Source: an uncultured Marivita sp. (GTDB lineage Bacteria; Pseudomonadota; Alphaproteobacteria; Rhodobacterales; Rhodobacteraceae). From it: a stretch of DNA of 64,000 nucleotides. The notes under the pieces are model-generated. The model was not told the origin of the DNA, made no database searches, and saw only the letters and a program-made list of their open reading frames with translations. A program made the position numbers and the translations under genes. The DNA lies in the NCBI RefSeq assembly GCF_947488135.1, contig NZ_CANKYW010000003.1, positions 248,001 through 312,000 on the forward strand, in the 5' to 3' direction. Shown here in pieces: positions 16,133-25,715 of this stretch (position 1 is its first letter; every line of letters begins with the position of its first letter).

Positions 16133-17655
16133 AGAGCCAACTCCAACCCCGCCGCCTGCGCCAGTCGGTCGCTGGTGACGCAGGCAGCGGCGCGTTGGAT
16201 GTCCGGCGCAAGATAGCGGTCCTGTTCCAGACGCGGTACATCTGCGCGCAGGCAGGTCAGGACGGCTTGCAACGGGGCAGAGGTAAGAAGCGGCGCGCGC
16301 TCCTCGATGCCTTGGGCGGCGCACATCGCTTCGATCCCGAGGATTACCGACAGGTTCGCGGTCATCCGCCCCAGCCGCCGCGCGCCGTGGGCGGCCATGC
16401 TCACATGGTCTTCCTGATTGGCGGATGTCGGCGTGCTGTCGGTGGAACAGGGGTTCGCCAAGTGCTTGTTTTCGCTCATCAAGGCCGCAGTCGTGACTTC
16501 GGCGATCATCAGGCCCGAGTTCAGCCCCGGCGCGGGTGTCAGGAAGGGCGGGAGGTCGAAGGACAAGGTCGGGTCCACCATCAACGCCACGCGGCGCTGG
16601 GCAATCGCGCCGATTTCGGCCACGGCCAGCGCGATCTGGTCGGCGGCAAAGGCCACGGGTTCGGCATGGAAATTGCCACCTGACAGGATCTCGCCCGTGT
16701 CGGCGATCACCAGCGGGTTGTCGGTGACGGCGTTGGCCTCGATCTCCAACGTACGTCCGGCAAAGCGCAAGAGGTCGATGGCGGCCCCCGTGACCTGAGG
16801 CTGGCAGCGGATGCAGTAGGGGTCCTGCACGCGGGTGTCGCCGTCGCGGTGGCTTTCGCGGATGGCGCTGCCGTTCAACAGGCGGGACATGGCGGTCGCC
16901 ACGTCGATCTGTCCCCGATGCCCGCGCAAGGCGTGGATCGCGGGGTTCAGTGGCGCGGTCGATCCCATGATCGCGTCGGTGGACAGGGCCGAAGTGGCAA
17001 TTGCCGCCCGCGCCGCGCGCCATGCCGTGAAGAGGCCGGTGAGCGCACAGGCGGTGGAAAACTGCGTGCCGTTGATCAGGGCCAGTCCTTCCTTGGGGCC
17101 GAGCACCACGGGTGTCAGACCGGCTTTCTTGAGGGCTGCGCCGCCCGGCATGGCCTTTCCGTCAAAGGTCGCCTCGCCTTCGCCGATCATGACCGCGGCC
17201 ATATGCGCCAAGGGGGCCAGATCGCCCGACGCGCCGACCGATCCCTGCGCCGGGATGACCGGCAGCACGCCTTTCGCCAGCATCGCTTCGATCTGCGCGC
17301 AGATCTCCCACCGCACGCCCGACGCGCCGAGCCCCAGCGACAAGAGCTTGAGCGCCATCATCAGGCGGGTGGTTGCCGGGTCCAGCGTATCGCCCACGCC
17401 GCAGCAATGCGACAGGATCAGGTTGCGTTGCAGGGTTTCGGTGTCCTCGGGCGCGATGCGGACCGAGGCGAGTTTACCGAAGCCGGTGTTGATCCCGTAG
17501 ACCGGCGTGCTGCCCTTCGCCGCCCGCGCGACGACCACCGCCGATGCGTCGATGGCACCGCGCGCCGCCGGATCGAGCGTCACCGGCGCATCGTCGCGCC
17601 ACAGGGCTTCGAGGTTGGGCAGGGTGGTGGCACCGGGTGTCAGCACATGGGTCAC
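16129..17655 (-). CDS. hutH: Histidine ammonia-lyase
   Basis: This encodes 508 aa from GTG 17655, with a CGGAGG ribosome site eight bases upstream; an upstream extension from 17778 has no site and lies in hutI. The MIO prosthetic group forms from A142-S143-G144 in [15 protein letters not shown], and [12 protein letters not shown] near residue 53 is the conserved substrate region. It deaminates histidine to urocanate, the first step of the pathway. It is coupled to its neighbours by 4-base overlaps on both sides. Confidence 0.97.
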   Translation of the reverse strand: MTHVLTPGATTLPNLEALWRDDAPVTLDPAARGAIDASAVVVARAAKGSTPVYGINTGFGKLASVRIAPEDTETLQRNLILSHCCGVGDTLDPATTRLMMALKLLSLGLGASGVRWEICAQIEAMLAKGVLPVIPAQGSVGASGDLAPLAHMAAVMIGEGEATFDGKAMPGGAALKKAGLTPVVLGPKEGLALINGTQFSTACALTGLFTAWRAARAAIATSALSTDAIMGSTAPLNPAIHALRGHRGQIDVATAMSRLLNGSAIRESHRDGDTRVQDPYCIRCQPQVTGAAIDLLRFAGRTLEIEANAVTDNPLVIADTGEILSGGNFHAEPVAFAADQIALAVAEIGAIAQRRVALMVDPTLSFDLPPFLTPAPGLNSGLMIAEVTTAALMSENKHLANPCSTDSTPTSANQEDHVSMAAHGARRLGRMTANLSVILGIEAMCAAQGIEERAPLLTSAPLQAVLTCLRADVPRLEQDRYLAPDIQRAAACVTSDRLAQAAGLELAL

Positions 17656-18854
17656 AAGACACCTCCGAAAATGCGTGCGTGCAGCGGGGTGATGCCGATG
17701 CCGTAGGAGAGTTCCGCCGGATCGGTCACGTCCCAGACCGCCAGATCGGCGCGCAGTCCGGGGGCGATCATGCCGCAATCGGTCAGCCCAAGCGCGCGGG
17801 CGGCGTTACGGGTCGTGCCGGCCAGCGCCTCTGCCGGGGTCAGGCGGAACAGGGTGCAGGCCATGTTCATCGCCAGAAGGAGCGACCCCAAAGGGGACGA
17901 GCCGGGGTTCCAGTCGGTGCCCACCGCCATCGGCACGCCGTGATCGCGGAACGCCTGAACGGGGGGCGGTTGCGTTTCGTGGATCGTGTAGAACGCACCC
18001 GGCAGCAGCACGGCGACGGTTCCCGACGCGGCAAGGGCCTTGGCATCGTCCTCGGTCGCGTATTCGACATGATCGGCGGACAGGGCCTTGTATCGTGCCG
18101 CAAGGGCCGTGCCGCCAAGGTGGCTGAGCTGTTCGGCGTGCAGCTTCACGGGCAGACCCAGCTCCTGCGCCACATCGAACACGCGGGCGATCTGATTGGT
18201 GTCGAAGGCGATGCCTTCGCAGAAGCCGTCCACCGCATCAACCAGCCCTTCGGCTTGGGCCGCGCGCAAGGTCGGGATGCAGATGTCGTCGATATAGGCA
18301 TCGGCGTCGGACCCGGCAGGCACGGCGTGCGCGCCCAGAAAGCTGGTCACGATGCGGATCGGGCGCTTTTGCCCAATCGTTCGGGCGACACGCAGCATCT
18401 TGAGTTCGGTCTCGGTATCGAGGCCATAGCCCGACTTGATCTCGACCGTGCCGACCCCTTGCGCGATCATCGCGTCGATGCGGGGCAGGGCGCTGGCAAG
18501 CAACGCCTCTTGCGATGCGGCGCGGGTCGCAGCCACGGTCGCCACGATCCCGCCGCCCGCGCGGGCAATCTCTTCATAGCTGGCCCCGTTGAGGCGCATT
18601 TCGAATTCCCGCGCGCGGTTGCCGCCATGCACGATGTGGGTGTGACAGTCGATCAGCGCAGGCGTGATCAACCGCCCGTCCATCGGACGCTGTTCAAATC
18701 CTGCGAAGTCAGAGGGCAGATCGACCTCCGGGCCGACCCACGCGATCCGCCCGTCCCGCACCGCAACCGCCGCATCCCGCACCAGGCAGTAAGGGTCGGC
18801 GCTGCCTGCCATCGTGGCGGCGGTCACTCCGGTAAGGACGAAGGGCGCGGACAT
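17652..18854 (-). CDS. hutI: Imidazolonepropionase
   Basis: This encodes 400 aa of the amidohydrolase fold. The metal motif [19 protein letters not shown], the segment [19 protein letters not shown] and the catalytic [10 protein letters not shown] region are characteristic. It opens the imidazolone ring to give N-formimino-L-glutamate. It is the first gene of hutIHGU, and its start lies 34 bases from the operator palindrome shared with hutFC, so both directions would be repressed together by HutC. Confidence 0.97.
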   Translation of the reverse strand: MSAPFVLTGVTAATMAGSADPYCLVRDAAVAVRDGRIAWVGPEVDLPSDFAGFEQRPMDGRLITPALIDCHTHIVHGGNRAREFEMRLNGASYEEIARAGGGIVATVAATRAASQEALLASALPRIDAMIAQGVGTVEIKSGYGLDTETELKMLRVARTIGQKRPIRIVTSFLGAHAVPAGSDADAYIDDICIPTLRAAQAEGLVDAVDGFCEGIAFDTNQIARVFDVAQELGLPVKLHAEQLSHLGGTALAARYKALSADHVEYATEDDAKALAASGTVAVLLPGAFYTIHETQPPPVQAFRDHGVPMAVGTDWNPGSSPLGSLLLAMNMACTLFRLTPAEALAGTTRNAARALGLTDCGMIAPGLRADLAVWDVTDPAELSYGIGITPLHARIFGGVL

Positions 18855-18874
18855 GTCTGGTCCTTGTGCTGAAA

Positions 18875-18905
18875 GCTACATAAGATTAATATGTAGCTAC
18901 ATATT
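18875..18905. promoter_or_regulatory. Hut operator with three half-sites (probable HutC sites)
   Basis: AATATGTAGCTACATATT at 18888-18905 is a perfect 18-base palindrome with the TGTA-N2-TACA core known from HutC operators. GCTACATA occurs at 18875-18882 and again at 18896-18903, exactly 21 bases apart (two helical turns), with the inverse TATGTAG between them, so two overlapping operators share one half-site. It lies between the divergent hutI and hutF starts. Confidence 0.85.
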
Positions 18906-18926
18906 TATGTCAACGGAGTTCTCGCC

Positions 18927-20291
18927 GTGCAATTCATCCATGCGGACCAGTGCCTCATGCCCGAAGGTTGGCGGCGTGATGTGCAGGTTGATATCGGTGC
19001 CGATGGTCGGATCGCCGGGGTGGGTGCTCGGATCGGGCGGGCGACAACCCGCGTTGATCTTCTGCTTCCGGCCCCTCTCAACCTGCACAGTCACGCCTTC
19101 CAGCGCGCGATGGCCGGTCTGACCGAAGCGCGCGGCCCCGACCCCAGCGACAGCTTCTGGACCTGGCGGCGGCTGATGTACGCGTTTCTGGATCAGCTCA
19201 CGCCCGACCATGTCGAAGCGATTGCGGCGCTGGTCTACATGGAGATGCTGGAGGCCGGGTTCGGCGCGGTGGCCGAGTTTCACTACCTGCATCACGACGT
19301 GGGCGGGACGCCCTATGGGCGGCTGGCGGAGCTTTCGGACAGGATCATCGCGGCGGCGGTCGAGGCCGGGATCGGTCTGACGCTCTTGCCGGTGCAGTAT
19401 CAGTACGGCGGCTGCGACCGGCGCGCGCTTCAGGGTGGGCAGCGACGGTTCGGCAACGATCCGGACCGTTTCCTGACGCTCCATTCGCAGGCGATGGCCG
19501 CCCTGGCCACAGGACCCAAGGATTACGCGGGCGGGGTCGCGCCGCATTCGCTGCGCGCGGTCGATCCGGCCGGGTTGCGCACCTTGTTGGACACTGCCAC
19601 CTCCGGCCCGATCCACATGCACCTTGCCGAACAGGTGGCCGAGGTGGACGAGGTGCTGGCCCATCTGGGCGCGCGTCCGGTGGACTGGCTGCTGGCCAAT
19701 CACGATGTCGATGCGCGCTGGTGTCTGATCCATTGCACGCAGATGACCGAGGCCGAGACCGACGCACTGGCCGCGACCGGGGCAGTGGCAGGCTTGTGTC
19801 CGCTGACCGAGGCCAATCTGGGTGACGGGATTTTCAACGGGACGCGGTTTCTTGGGCAGGGGGGGCGTGTTGGCGTCGGGTCCGACTCCAACATCCAGAT
19901 TTCGCTGTTCGAAGAACTGAAGTCGCTCGAATATTCGCAACGGCTGCGGGATCGCTCGCGGGCGGCGCTGGCGAGCCGGGATCGGTCCACCGGGAGGGTG
20001 CTGTTCGATGCGGCGGCTGCGGGCGGGGCGCAGGCGGGTGGACGACATTCGGGCAAGATCGCGCCGGGATTCTGGGCCGATTTGATCGCGGTGGACACCG
20101 ATACGCAGTGGCTGTGCAACCGGCAGGGCGATACGCTGCTCGATAGTCTGGTCTTTGCCGGGGGGCACGCGTCCATCCGAGATGTCTGGAGCGCGGGGCG
20201 CCATGTGGTCAAAGAGGGTCGTCATAGTCACAGGGACACGATCGTGTCGAATTTCAAACGGGTCATGAGACAGTTGGAGACCTCCATTTGA
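18927..20291 (+). CDS. hutF: Formimidoylglutamate deiminase
   Basis: This encodes 454 aa from GTG 18927 with a CGGAG site upstream. Amidohydrolase motifs are visible: NLHSHAFQRAMAGLTE, FHYLHHD, HMHLAEQVAEV and the metal aspartate in GVGSDSNIQ. It converts N-formimino-L-glutamate to N-formylglutamate and ammonia, the substrate of HutG, and its presence defines the five-step version of histidine degradation. It is divergent from hutIHGU, with the hutC start overlapping its stop by 4 bases. Confidence 0.96.
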   Translation: MQFIHADQCLMPEGWRRDVQVDIGADGRIAGVGARIGRATTRVDLLLPAPLNLHSHAFQRAMAGLTEARGPDPSDSFWTWRRLMYAFLDQLTPDHVEAIAALVYMEMLEAGFGAVAEFHYLHHDVGGTPYGRLAELSDRIIAAAVEAGIGLTLLPVQYQYGGCDRRALQGGQRRFGNDPDRFLTLHSQAMAALATGPKDYAGGVAPHSLRAVDPAGLRTLLDTATSGPIHMHLAEQVAEVDEVLAHLGARPVDWLLANHDVDARWCLIHCTQMTEAETDALAATGAVAGLCPLTEANLGDGIFNGTRFLGQGGRVGVGSDSNIQISLFEELKSLEYSQRLRDRSRAALASRDRSTGRVLFDAAAAGGAQAGGRHSGKIAPGFWADLIAVDTDTQWLCNRQGDTLLDSLVFAGGHASIRDVWSAGRHVVKEGRHSHRDTIVSNFKRVMRQLETSI

Positions 20292-20989
20292 CCGACCAGA
20301 CACGGCTTTCCTGGACCGATGTACGCGATGAAATCCGCGCGCGGATCCTGAACCGGACCTACGCTCCGGGCGACCGCCTGCCGCGTGACGAGGACATTGC
20401 GCAAGAGTTCGGCTGTGCGCGCACCACCGTGCACCGCGCAATGCAGGACCTGTCCCAGACCGGGCTGGTGGAGCGCAAGCGCCGGGGCGGTACGCATGTG
20501 CTTTCCGATCCGGTCACGCGCGCCACGTTCGATATTCCGATCACCCGGCGCGAGGTCGAACAACGCGGCAGCAAGTACGATTACCAGCTGATCCGCCGGT
20601 CAGTCGAGCTGACGCCGCTCACCATCATGGCGCGGTTCGGGATCACATCTGCGATCAAGATGCTGCGGGTCAAGGCGCTGCATCTTGCCGACAACCGTCC
20701 CTATATATTCGAGGATCGCTGGATCGACCTGCGGTCGACGCCCGCCATCATGGAGGTCGACCTGACCCGCCAAAGCGCGAATGAATGGCTGGTGCACAAC
20801 AAGCCGTACAGCCGACTTGACGTGCGGTTCTCGGCCATGTCCGCCGAAGGTGAAAGCGCGCGCTTTTTGGAAGCCCCCGAAGGCAGCGCGCTTTTTGTCA
20901 TTGAACGCACCACCTGGATCGGCACTGCGCCGATCACGACCGTTCAGGCCATCGCGGCGCCGGGATACCAACTTGCGGCGCAAAGCTGA
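20288..20989 (+). CDS. hutC: GntR-family histidine utilisation repressor
   Basis: This encodes 233 aa from a TTG overlapping the hutF stop by 4 bases. The winged helix (ILNRTYAPGDRLPRDEDIAQEFGCARTTVHRAMQDLSQTGLVERKRRGGTHV) sits in the first 75 residues, followed by a UTRA effector domain (FDIPITRREVEQRGSKYDYQL and FVIERTTW). HutC repressors are released from DNA by urocanate. The operator at 18875-18905 is the expected target, giving negative control of both hut directions and of itself. Confidence 0.93.
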   Translation: MTDQTRLSWTDVRDEIRARILNRTYAPGDRLPRDEDIAQEFGCARTTVHRAMQDLSQTGLVERKRRGGTHVLSDPVTRATFDIPITRREVEQRGSKYDYQLIRRSVELTPLTIMARFGITSAIKMLRVKALHLADNRPYIFEDRWIDLRSTPAIMEVDLTRQSANEWLVHNKPYSRLDVRFSAMSAEGESARFLEAPEGSALFVIERTTWIGTAPITTVQAIAAPGYQLAAQS

Positions 20990-21067
20990 GCCGGGATCGG
21001 TGAAAGCCTTGTTGCGCTATGTGCATCCGTGTCAGACTGGTTTTCAATGACTTGGGAGGTGCACTTG

Positions 21068-21847
21068 ATGGAGCAGCTGAAGGACCTTGCCGTCCAGATT
21101 TGCAAAGAGGCCGGTGAGACCGCTTTGGCGTATTTCCGGGACCGTGACGCTTTGGTCGTCGACCAGAAGGGTGCGCAGGATTGGGTCAGCGAAGCGGATC
21201 GGAATGTCGAGATCCTGATCCGCAAGCGTCTTGCGGAGTTGCAACCCGAGGACGGTATCGTCGGCGAAGAGCAGGACGCGAAACTTGGGACCAGCGGCTT
21301 GACCTGGGTCATTGATCCGATCGATGGCACGACGAATTTCGTCAACGGCATTCCGGCTTGGACGATTGTGCTTGCCTGTGTGTCCGAGGGAAAAACGCGG
21401 GTCGGCGTGATCTACGACCCGATCCATGACGAGACCTTTGCTGCGGTCGAAGGGGGCGGCGCATTGTTGAACGGCGCGCCGATGCGCGTTGCGGCAGGGG
21501 TTGCGATCTCGAACGGCACGGTTTCTGTCGGCTATTCCAATCGGGTGGAGTCGGAAAACATCTTGCCGGTGGTCGAGGCGGTGGTGCGCGAAGGGGCAAT
21601 GTTCCACCGAAATGCGTCGGGCGCGCTGTCGCTGGCCTATGTCGCGGCGGGCCGGTTGCTTGGTTATGTCGAGGAACACATGAATGCGTGGGACTGTCTT
21701 GCGGGCCAGCTTTTGGTCGCGGAAGCCGGTGGTCGGATCGAAGACCAGAACGCCGACGACATGATCGCACACGGTGGCCGTGTGGTTGTCGGGACACCGG
21801 ACGTGTTCGATACGCTGCGCCGGATCGCGGATGACGCCTGGGCCTGA
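21068..21847 (+). CDS. Inositol monophosphatase family phosphatase
   Basis: This encodes 259 aa from ATG 21068, seven bases after a GGGAGGT site; an upstream in-frame GTG at 21029 is less likely. The family's metal-binding motifs are present: GEEQDAK and WVIDPIDGTTNFVNG, then the AWDCLAGQLLVAEAGG block. Members hydrolyse inositol phosphate, 3'-phosphoadenosine or similar monoesters; some act on histidinol phosphate. It is transcribed towards the phosphatase and transporter genes on the other strand. Substrate unknown. Confidence 0.88.
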   Translation: MEQLKDLAVQICKEAGETALAYFRDRDALVVDQKGAQDWVSEADRNVEILIRKRLAELQPEDGIVGEEQDAKLGTSGLTWVIDPIDGTTNFVNGIPAWTIVLACVSEGKTRVGVIYDPIHDETFAAVEGGGALLNGAPMRVAAGVAISNGTVSVGYSNRVESENILPVVEAVVREGAMFHRNASGALSLAYVAAGRLLGYVEEHMNAWDCLAGQLLVAEAGGRIEDQNADDMIAHGGRVVVGTPDVFDTLRRIADDAWA

Positions 21848-21852
21848 CCGGC

Positions 21853-22419
21853 TCAGCCGATGGAGCGCCAGCCGTGTTCGAGGATCAACGCAGGCAGTTC
21901 GGCTGTCCAGTAGTGGCCCTGTGAGGGCTGATCCTGTGTCCGGTCGATCGACAACCCGCGAAGGTGGCAGTAGAGCAATGTGCCCACCGCGCCATGCGAG
22001 ATGATAGCGAGATCCCCGCCGCTGTGCTGCTCGACGATACGATGCACCGCCGAGACGATGCGGCTCTGCGCGTCTATGGCGCGTTCCCAGCCGTTGAAGC
22101 TTTGGTCGGGCTCCGCGAAGAACCGGTTGGCGGCGCGTTCGAACTCGGCTGGCGGCAGGAAACCCGTCGCGCTGCGGTCGTTTTCACCGAGGTCAGGCGC
22201 GTAAGACACAGGAATGGCCGTATGATCGGCAAGGATGGCGGCCGTTTCGCGGGCTTTTGTCTCGGTGCTGGACCAGAGATGTGTAACCCCGCGCAAGATG
22301 CCTGACTGCGCAAAAGACCGTGCCCTGCGTCGTCCGGTATCGCTCAGAGACCAGTCCTGAACCGGAATCGACAGATCGACGCGTACCTCGGGATGAGTGA
22401 CGAAGATCAACCGAGCCAC
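21853..22419 (-). CDS. Histidine phosphatase family protein with altered RHG motif
   Basis: This encodes 188 aa of the phosphoglycerate-mutase/SixA fold. The nucleophile His lies in VTHPEV at residues 7-12, where the usual RHG is THP, so the phosphate-binding arginine and the glycine are missing. The second histidine is in ISHGAVG, and SSTETKARETA matches the third motif. Activity could be reduced or substrate-specific. Last gene of a four-gene operon behind an ABC importer, starting 3 bases after its ATPase, so it may act on the imported compound. Confidence 0.8.
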   Translation of the reverse strand: MARLIFVTHPEVRVDLSIPVQDWSLSDTGRRRARSFAQSGILRGVTHLWSSTETKARETAAILADHTAIPVSYAPDLGENDRSATGFLPPAEFERAANRFFAEPDQSFNGWERAIDAQSRIVSAVHRIVEQHSGGDLAIISHGAVGTLLYCHLRGLSIDRTQDQPSQGHYWTAELPALILEHGWRSIG

Positions 22420-22422
22420 GGA

Positions 22423-23496
22423 TCAGGCTTCCGGCAGGAGCACCGGTCCCTTGCCCGCGAAGGACATGCGCACCTCGCGGCCCACCTTCAGCGGATCGTC
22501 GACATCGTCCTGAACCGCAAAGACCTGTCCGAACGCGCCTTCCAGAGTGTATTCCATCCGCACGCCGACATAGGTGGCTTTGGCGATGGTGGCCTTGATC
22601 CCGTCATCGGCGCCGATGCGCAATCGTGATGGACGCACCGCCAGCGTGGCCGGGCCTTGCGACAGGCCACGTGACGGGAGAGTGTACCGGAAGCCTTCGA
22701 TCTCGATGGTCGCCATGTCGCCCTCCACGTCGACGATCTGGCAGGCGATCAGGTTCGCCTCGCCGATGAAGTCGGCGACGAAGCGGTCGTTCGGGGCCTC
22801 GTACAGTTGGCGCGGCGTGCCCATCTGGGCGATGGCGGCGTTGCGCATCACGACGATCTGGTCGGACACGGCCAGCGCCTCTTCTTGGTCGTGGGTGACG
22901 TAAACGACGGTGAGGCCAAGGTCCTGCTGGATCGCGCGGATGTCCTCGCGCACCTGACGGCGCAGCTTGGCGTCGAGGTTCGACAACGGTTCGTCGAACA
23001 GGAGCACCTGCGGTTCGAGGACAAGCGCCCGCGCCACCGCGACGCGTTGTTGCTGGCCACCTGACAGTTCGCTGGGCAGGCGGGTGTCGTAGCCCTTGAG
23101 CCCAACCAGATCGAGTCCGTGTAGCGCGCGGGTGCGGGCCTCGTCCTTGTTGAACCCGGAAAAGGTCAGGCCGTACATGACATTCTCCAACACGGTCATG
23201 TGCGGGAAGAGCGCGTAGGACTGGAACACCATCGACACATCGCGGTCGGTTGCGGGCAGTTTGGTCACATCACGATCGCCGATCAGGATACGACCAGACG
23301 TGGCCATTTCCAGCCCGGCGATCATCCGCAGGGTCGTGGTCTTGCCGCAGCCCGAGGGGCCGAGCAATGTGACCAGCTTACCGGCTTCGACATGCAGGTC
23401 GATGTTGTCCACCGCGACGACATCCTTGCCGAACCGCTTGGAGACGCCGTCGAACCGAACGGGAGCGGCCTTGCTTGCGATTTTGGTGTCGCTCAT
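22423..23496 (-). CDS. ABC transporter ATP-binding protein (FbpC/PotA type)
   Basis: This encodes 357 aa. Walker A GPSGCGKTT lies near residue 45, LSGGQQQRVAVARAL and [17 protein letters not shown] follow, and the C-terminal 110 residues form a TOBE domain, as in iron, spermidine and aminoethylphosphonate importers. The start overlaps the permease stop by 4 bases. It energises the fused permease encoded upstream. Confidence 0.9.
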   Translation of the reverse strand: MSDTKIASKAAPVRFDGVSKRFGKDVVAVDNIDLHVEAGKLVTLLGPSGCGKTTTLRMIAGLEMATSGRILIGDRDVTKLPATDRDVSMVFQSYALFPHMTVLENVMYGLTFSGFNKDEARTRALHGLDLVGLKGYDTRLPSELSGGQQQRVAVARALVLEPQVLLFDEPLSNLDAKLRRQVREDIRAIQQDLGLTVVYVTHDQEEALAVSDQIVVMRNAAIAQMGTPRQLYEAPNDRFVADFIGEANLIACQIVDVEGDMATIEIEGFRYTLPSRGLSQGPATLAVRPSRLRIGADDGIKATIAKATYVGVRMEYTLEGAFGQVFAVQDDVDDPLKVGREVRMSFAGKGPVLLPEA

Positions 23497-25712
23497 GTCG
23501 TCTTCTCCGATCCGTGTTGGGTTCGTCGCCCGATCTGGACGCGGCCCACCAGCAGTTGCAACAGGCCCACCGCCGCGAGCATCACGAAAATCAGCGTTGT
23601 GGAATAGGCGATGGCAAGCCCGTAGTCGTTATTCTCGACGCGCCCGATGATGTAGCTGGTGGCCATGTCGTATTCCGCCGACACAAGGAAGATCACCGCC
23701 GAGATTGCGGTCATCGCGCGGACGAAGCTGTAGACCAGCGCGGCAAGGATCGCGGGGCGCAAAAGCGGCAGGATCACGCGGCGGAAGGTCTGCCACGAAT
23801 TCGCGCCAAGTGTCAGCGACGACTCGTCCAGCGATTTGTCGAGCTGGCTCATCGAAGCGATGCCGGCCCGCACACCCACGGGCATGTTGCGGAAGATGAA
23901 GCTGATCACGAGGATGATTCCGGTCCCCGTGATCTCGATCGGGGGCACGTTGAAGGCAAGGATGTAGCTGACGCCGATCACCGTGCCGGGGATGGCGAAG
24001 GAGAGCATCGTGCCGAACTCGAAGGCGTCCTTGCCCGCAAAGCTTTGGCGGGTCAGCAGGTAGGCCGTGACCAGCCCGACAGCAGCGGTCAAGGGGGCTG
24101 CGATGGCGGCGATGGTGATGGTGGTCCAGAAGCTGTCCCACGCGGCCCCGGTCCATCGGATGCCTTCCTCTTCGAAGCGCACGCTGAACGCGGTCACGTA
24201 ATGTTTGAAGGTGAGCGAATTGTTCACGCCCCAAAGTTCGACCACGCTGCCGTAGATGATCATGGCGTAGACCAGCGCGGTGAACAGTGCCCAGGTCAGG
24301 GCGACGATCATCACCGGGATAGCAAGGCCGGTGGGCATAAGCGGATGGACGCCTGCATCGCCCTTGCCGGACACGGTGGTGTAGCTCTTCTTTCCGAGCC
24401 ACGCGCGCTGGGCGTAAAAGGCCGACAGGGTGAAGAACAACAGCACCATCGCCAGAACCGCCGCGCGCCCCTGATCGTATTGCGCGCCGACGATGGCGAA
24501 GAAAATCTCGGTCGAGAGCACGTCGAAATTGCCACCCAGCACGAGCGGATTGCCAAAATCGGCCATGCTTTCGATGAAGCCCAGCAGGAATGCATTGGCA
24601 AGACCGGGGCGCATCAGCGGTAGGGACACGGTGCGGAACACCTGCCATTTGTTTGCCCGCAGCGTCTGCGCAGCCTCTTCCATCGACGGGCTGACGCCTT
24701 CGACAACGCCGATCAGGACAAGGAAGGCGATGGGGGTGAAGGCGAGGGTCTGCGCGATCAGGACCCCGGGCATCCCGTAGAGCCAGCGGGTGGGTTGCAC
24801 GCCGAACAGGTCGGCCATGAAGACGGTGATCGAGCCGGAGAGACCGAACAGGAGGATCAGCGCGAGGCCGATGACGAAGGGCGGTGTGATGATCGGCAGC
24901 ACGGTCAGCGCTCGGATGGCGCGTTTGTAGCGGAACCCTGACCGCGTCACGACCAGCGCGAAGGCCAGTCCCAAAGCCGTCGTCAGGAAACCGACACAAA
25001 TCGCCAGGAACAAAGAGTTCCACGCCGCCCCGCAGCGCGCGCCCCAGAGGCAACCCAGGCCCCAGAGCCGATCATCGAAGAATTTTGCGAAAAAGACCGC
25101 GATGGAATATGCGCCGTCTTCGGTGACGAAGGCCGCGAAGAGCATCTTGGCGATGGGGAAGAAGACGAAGGTGGTGACGATCACGATCACGCCGCCGATG
25201 GCGCTAACCACGAAGACGTCACCATTGACTGCCCCACGCGCGGCGATGCCTTGGGTGAAGAGAAACAGGAAGGCCGTCGCGCAGATCATCGCGCCGTAGC
25301 CCATGCCGTACTGGCGGTCGCCGAGCTCTCCGAACAGTACTTTCAGCCAGTCATACGTGAATCCGCGGATGCCGATGCCGAATCCCTGCGCGATCAGCCA
25401 ACCGAACCCGAGAGCCCCGGACAGGATCAGGATGCGAGCGTAAAGCGGGTCGGATTTGAGCCGTCCGAGAACGAGCAGGGGCAGGGCCAACGGGATCACA
25501 AGCGGCGCAAGCCAGAGCTTTTCGCTCTGTCCGATCAGGAAGGCTGCGGGGGCGTAGTCGGTGTCGAACGGATAGCCATCCGTCAGCCAGCCGAACGACC
25601 AGAAGCCGTCCTCCAGCATGTACCACGGCAAGAGGCAGAACCCGACCCAACCGGCGATGATCCAGAAGATCAAAACCGGGTGGGTGGTCTTTTCAGTGCT
25701 CGAGAGGCGCAC
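23493..25712 (-). CDS. Fused dual-domain ABC permease (Fe3+/aminoethylphosphonate type)
   Basis: This encodes 739 aa from a GTG, with no clear ribosome site because it begins three bases after the binding-protein stop. Two permease halves are visible, each with an EAA loop: MEEAAQTLRANKWQVFRTVSLPLMRPGL in the first and LDESSLTLGANSWQTFRRVILPLLRPAI in the second; there are about 14 hydrophobic spans. Fused halves are typical of FbpB/SfuB iron importers and of some organophosphonate importers, so one chain forms the whole channel. The N-terminal 150 residues add extra hydrophobic segments beyond the standard fold. Confidence 0.88.
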   Translation of the reverse strand: MRLSSTEKTTHPVLIFWIIAGWVGFCLLPWYMLEDGFWSFGWLTDGYPFDTDYAPAAFLIGQSEKLWLAPLVIPLALPLLVLGRLKSDPLYARILILSGALGFGWLIAQGFGIGIRGFTYDWLKVLFGELGDRQYGMGYGAMICATAFLFLFTQGIAARGAVNGDVFVVSAIGGVIVIVTTFVFFPIAKMLFAAFVTEDGAYSIAVFFAKFFDDRLWGLGCLWGARCGAAWNSLFLAICVGFLTTALGLAFALVVTRSGFRYKRAIRALTVLPIITPPFVIGLALILLFGLSGSITVFMADLFGVQPTRWLYGMPGVLIAQTLAFTPIAFLVLIGVVEGVSPSMEEAAQTLRANKWQVFRTVSLPLMRPGLANAFLLGFIESMADFGNPLVLGGNFDVLSTEIFFAIVGAQYDQGRAAVLAMVLLFFTLSAFYAQRAWLGKKSYTTVSGKGDAGVHPLMPTGLAIPVMIVALTWALFTALVYAMIIYGSVVELWGVNNSLTFKHYVTAFSVRFEEEGIRWTGAAWDSFWTTITIAAIAAPLTAAVGLVTAYLLTRQSFAGKDAFEFGTMLSFAIPGTVIGVSYILAFNVPPIEITGTGIILVISFIFRNMPVGVRAGIASMSQLDKSLDESSLTLGANSWQTFRRVILPLLRPAILAALVYSFVRAMTAISAVIFLVSAEYDMATSYIIGRVENNDYGLAIAYSTTLIFVMLAAVGLLQLLVGRVQIGRRTQHGSEKTT

Positions 25713-25715
25713 GAT

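Noticed and set aside
16133-17023. Extension of the hutG frame upstream
   Set aside because: It runs antisense-like through hutH; the ATG at 16132 overlapping the hutH stop fits the operon.
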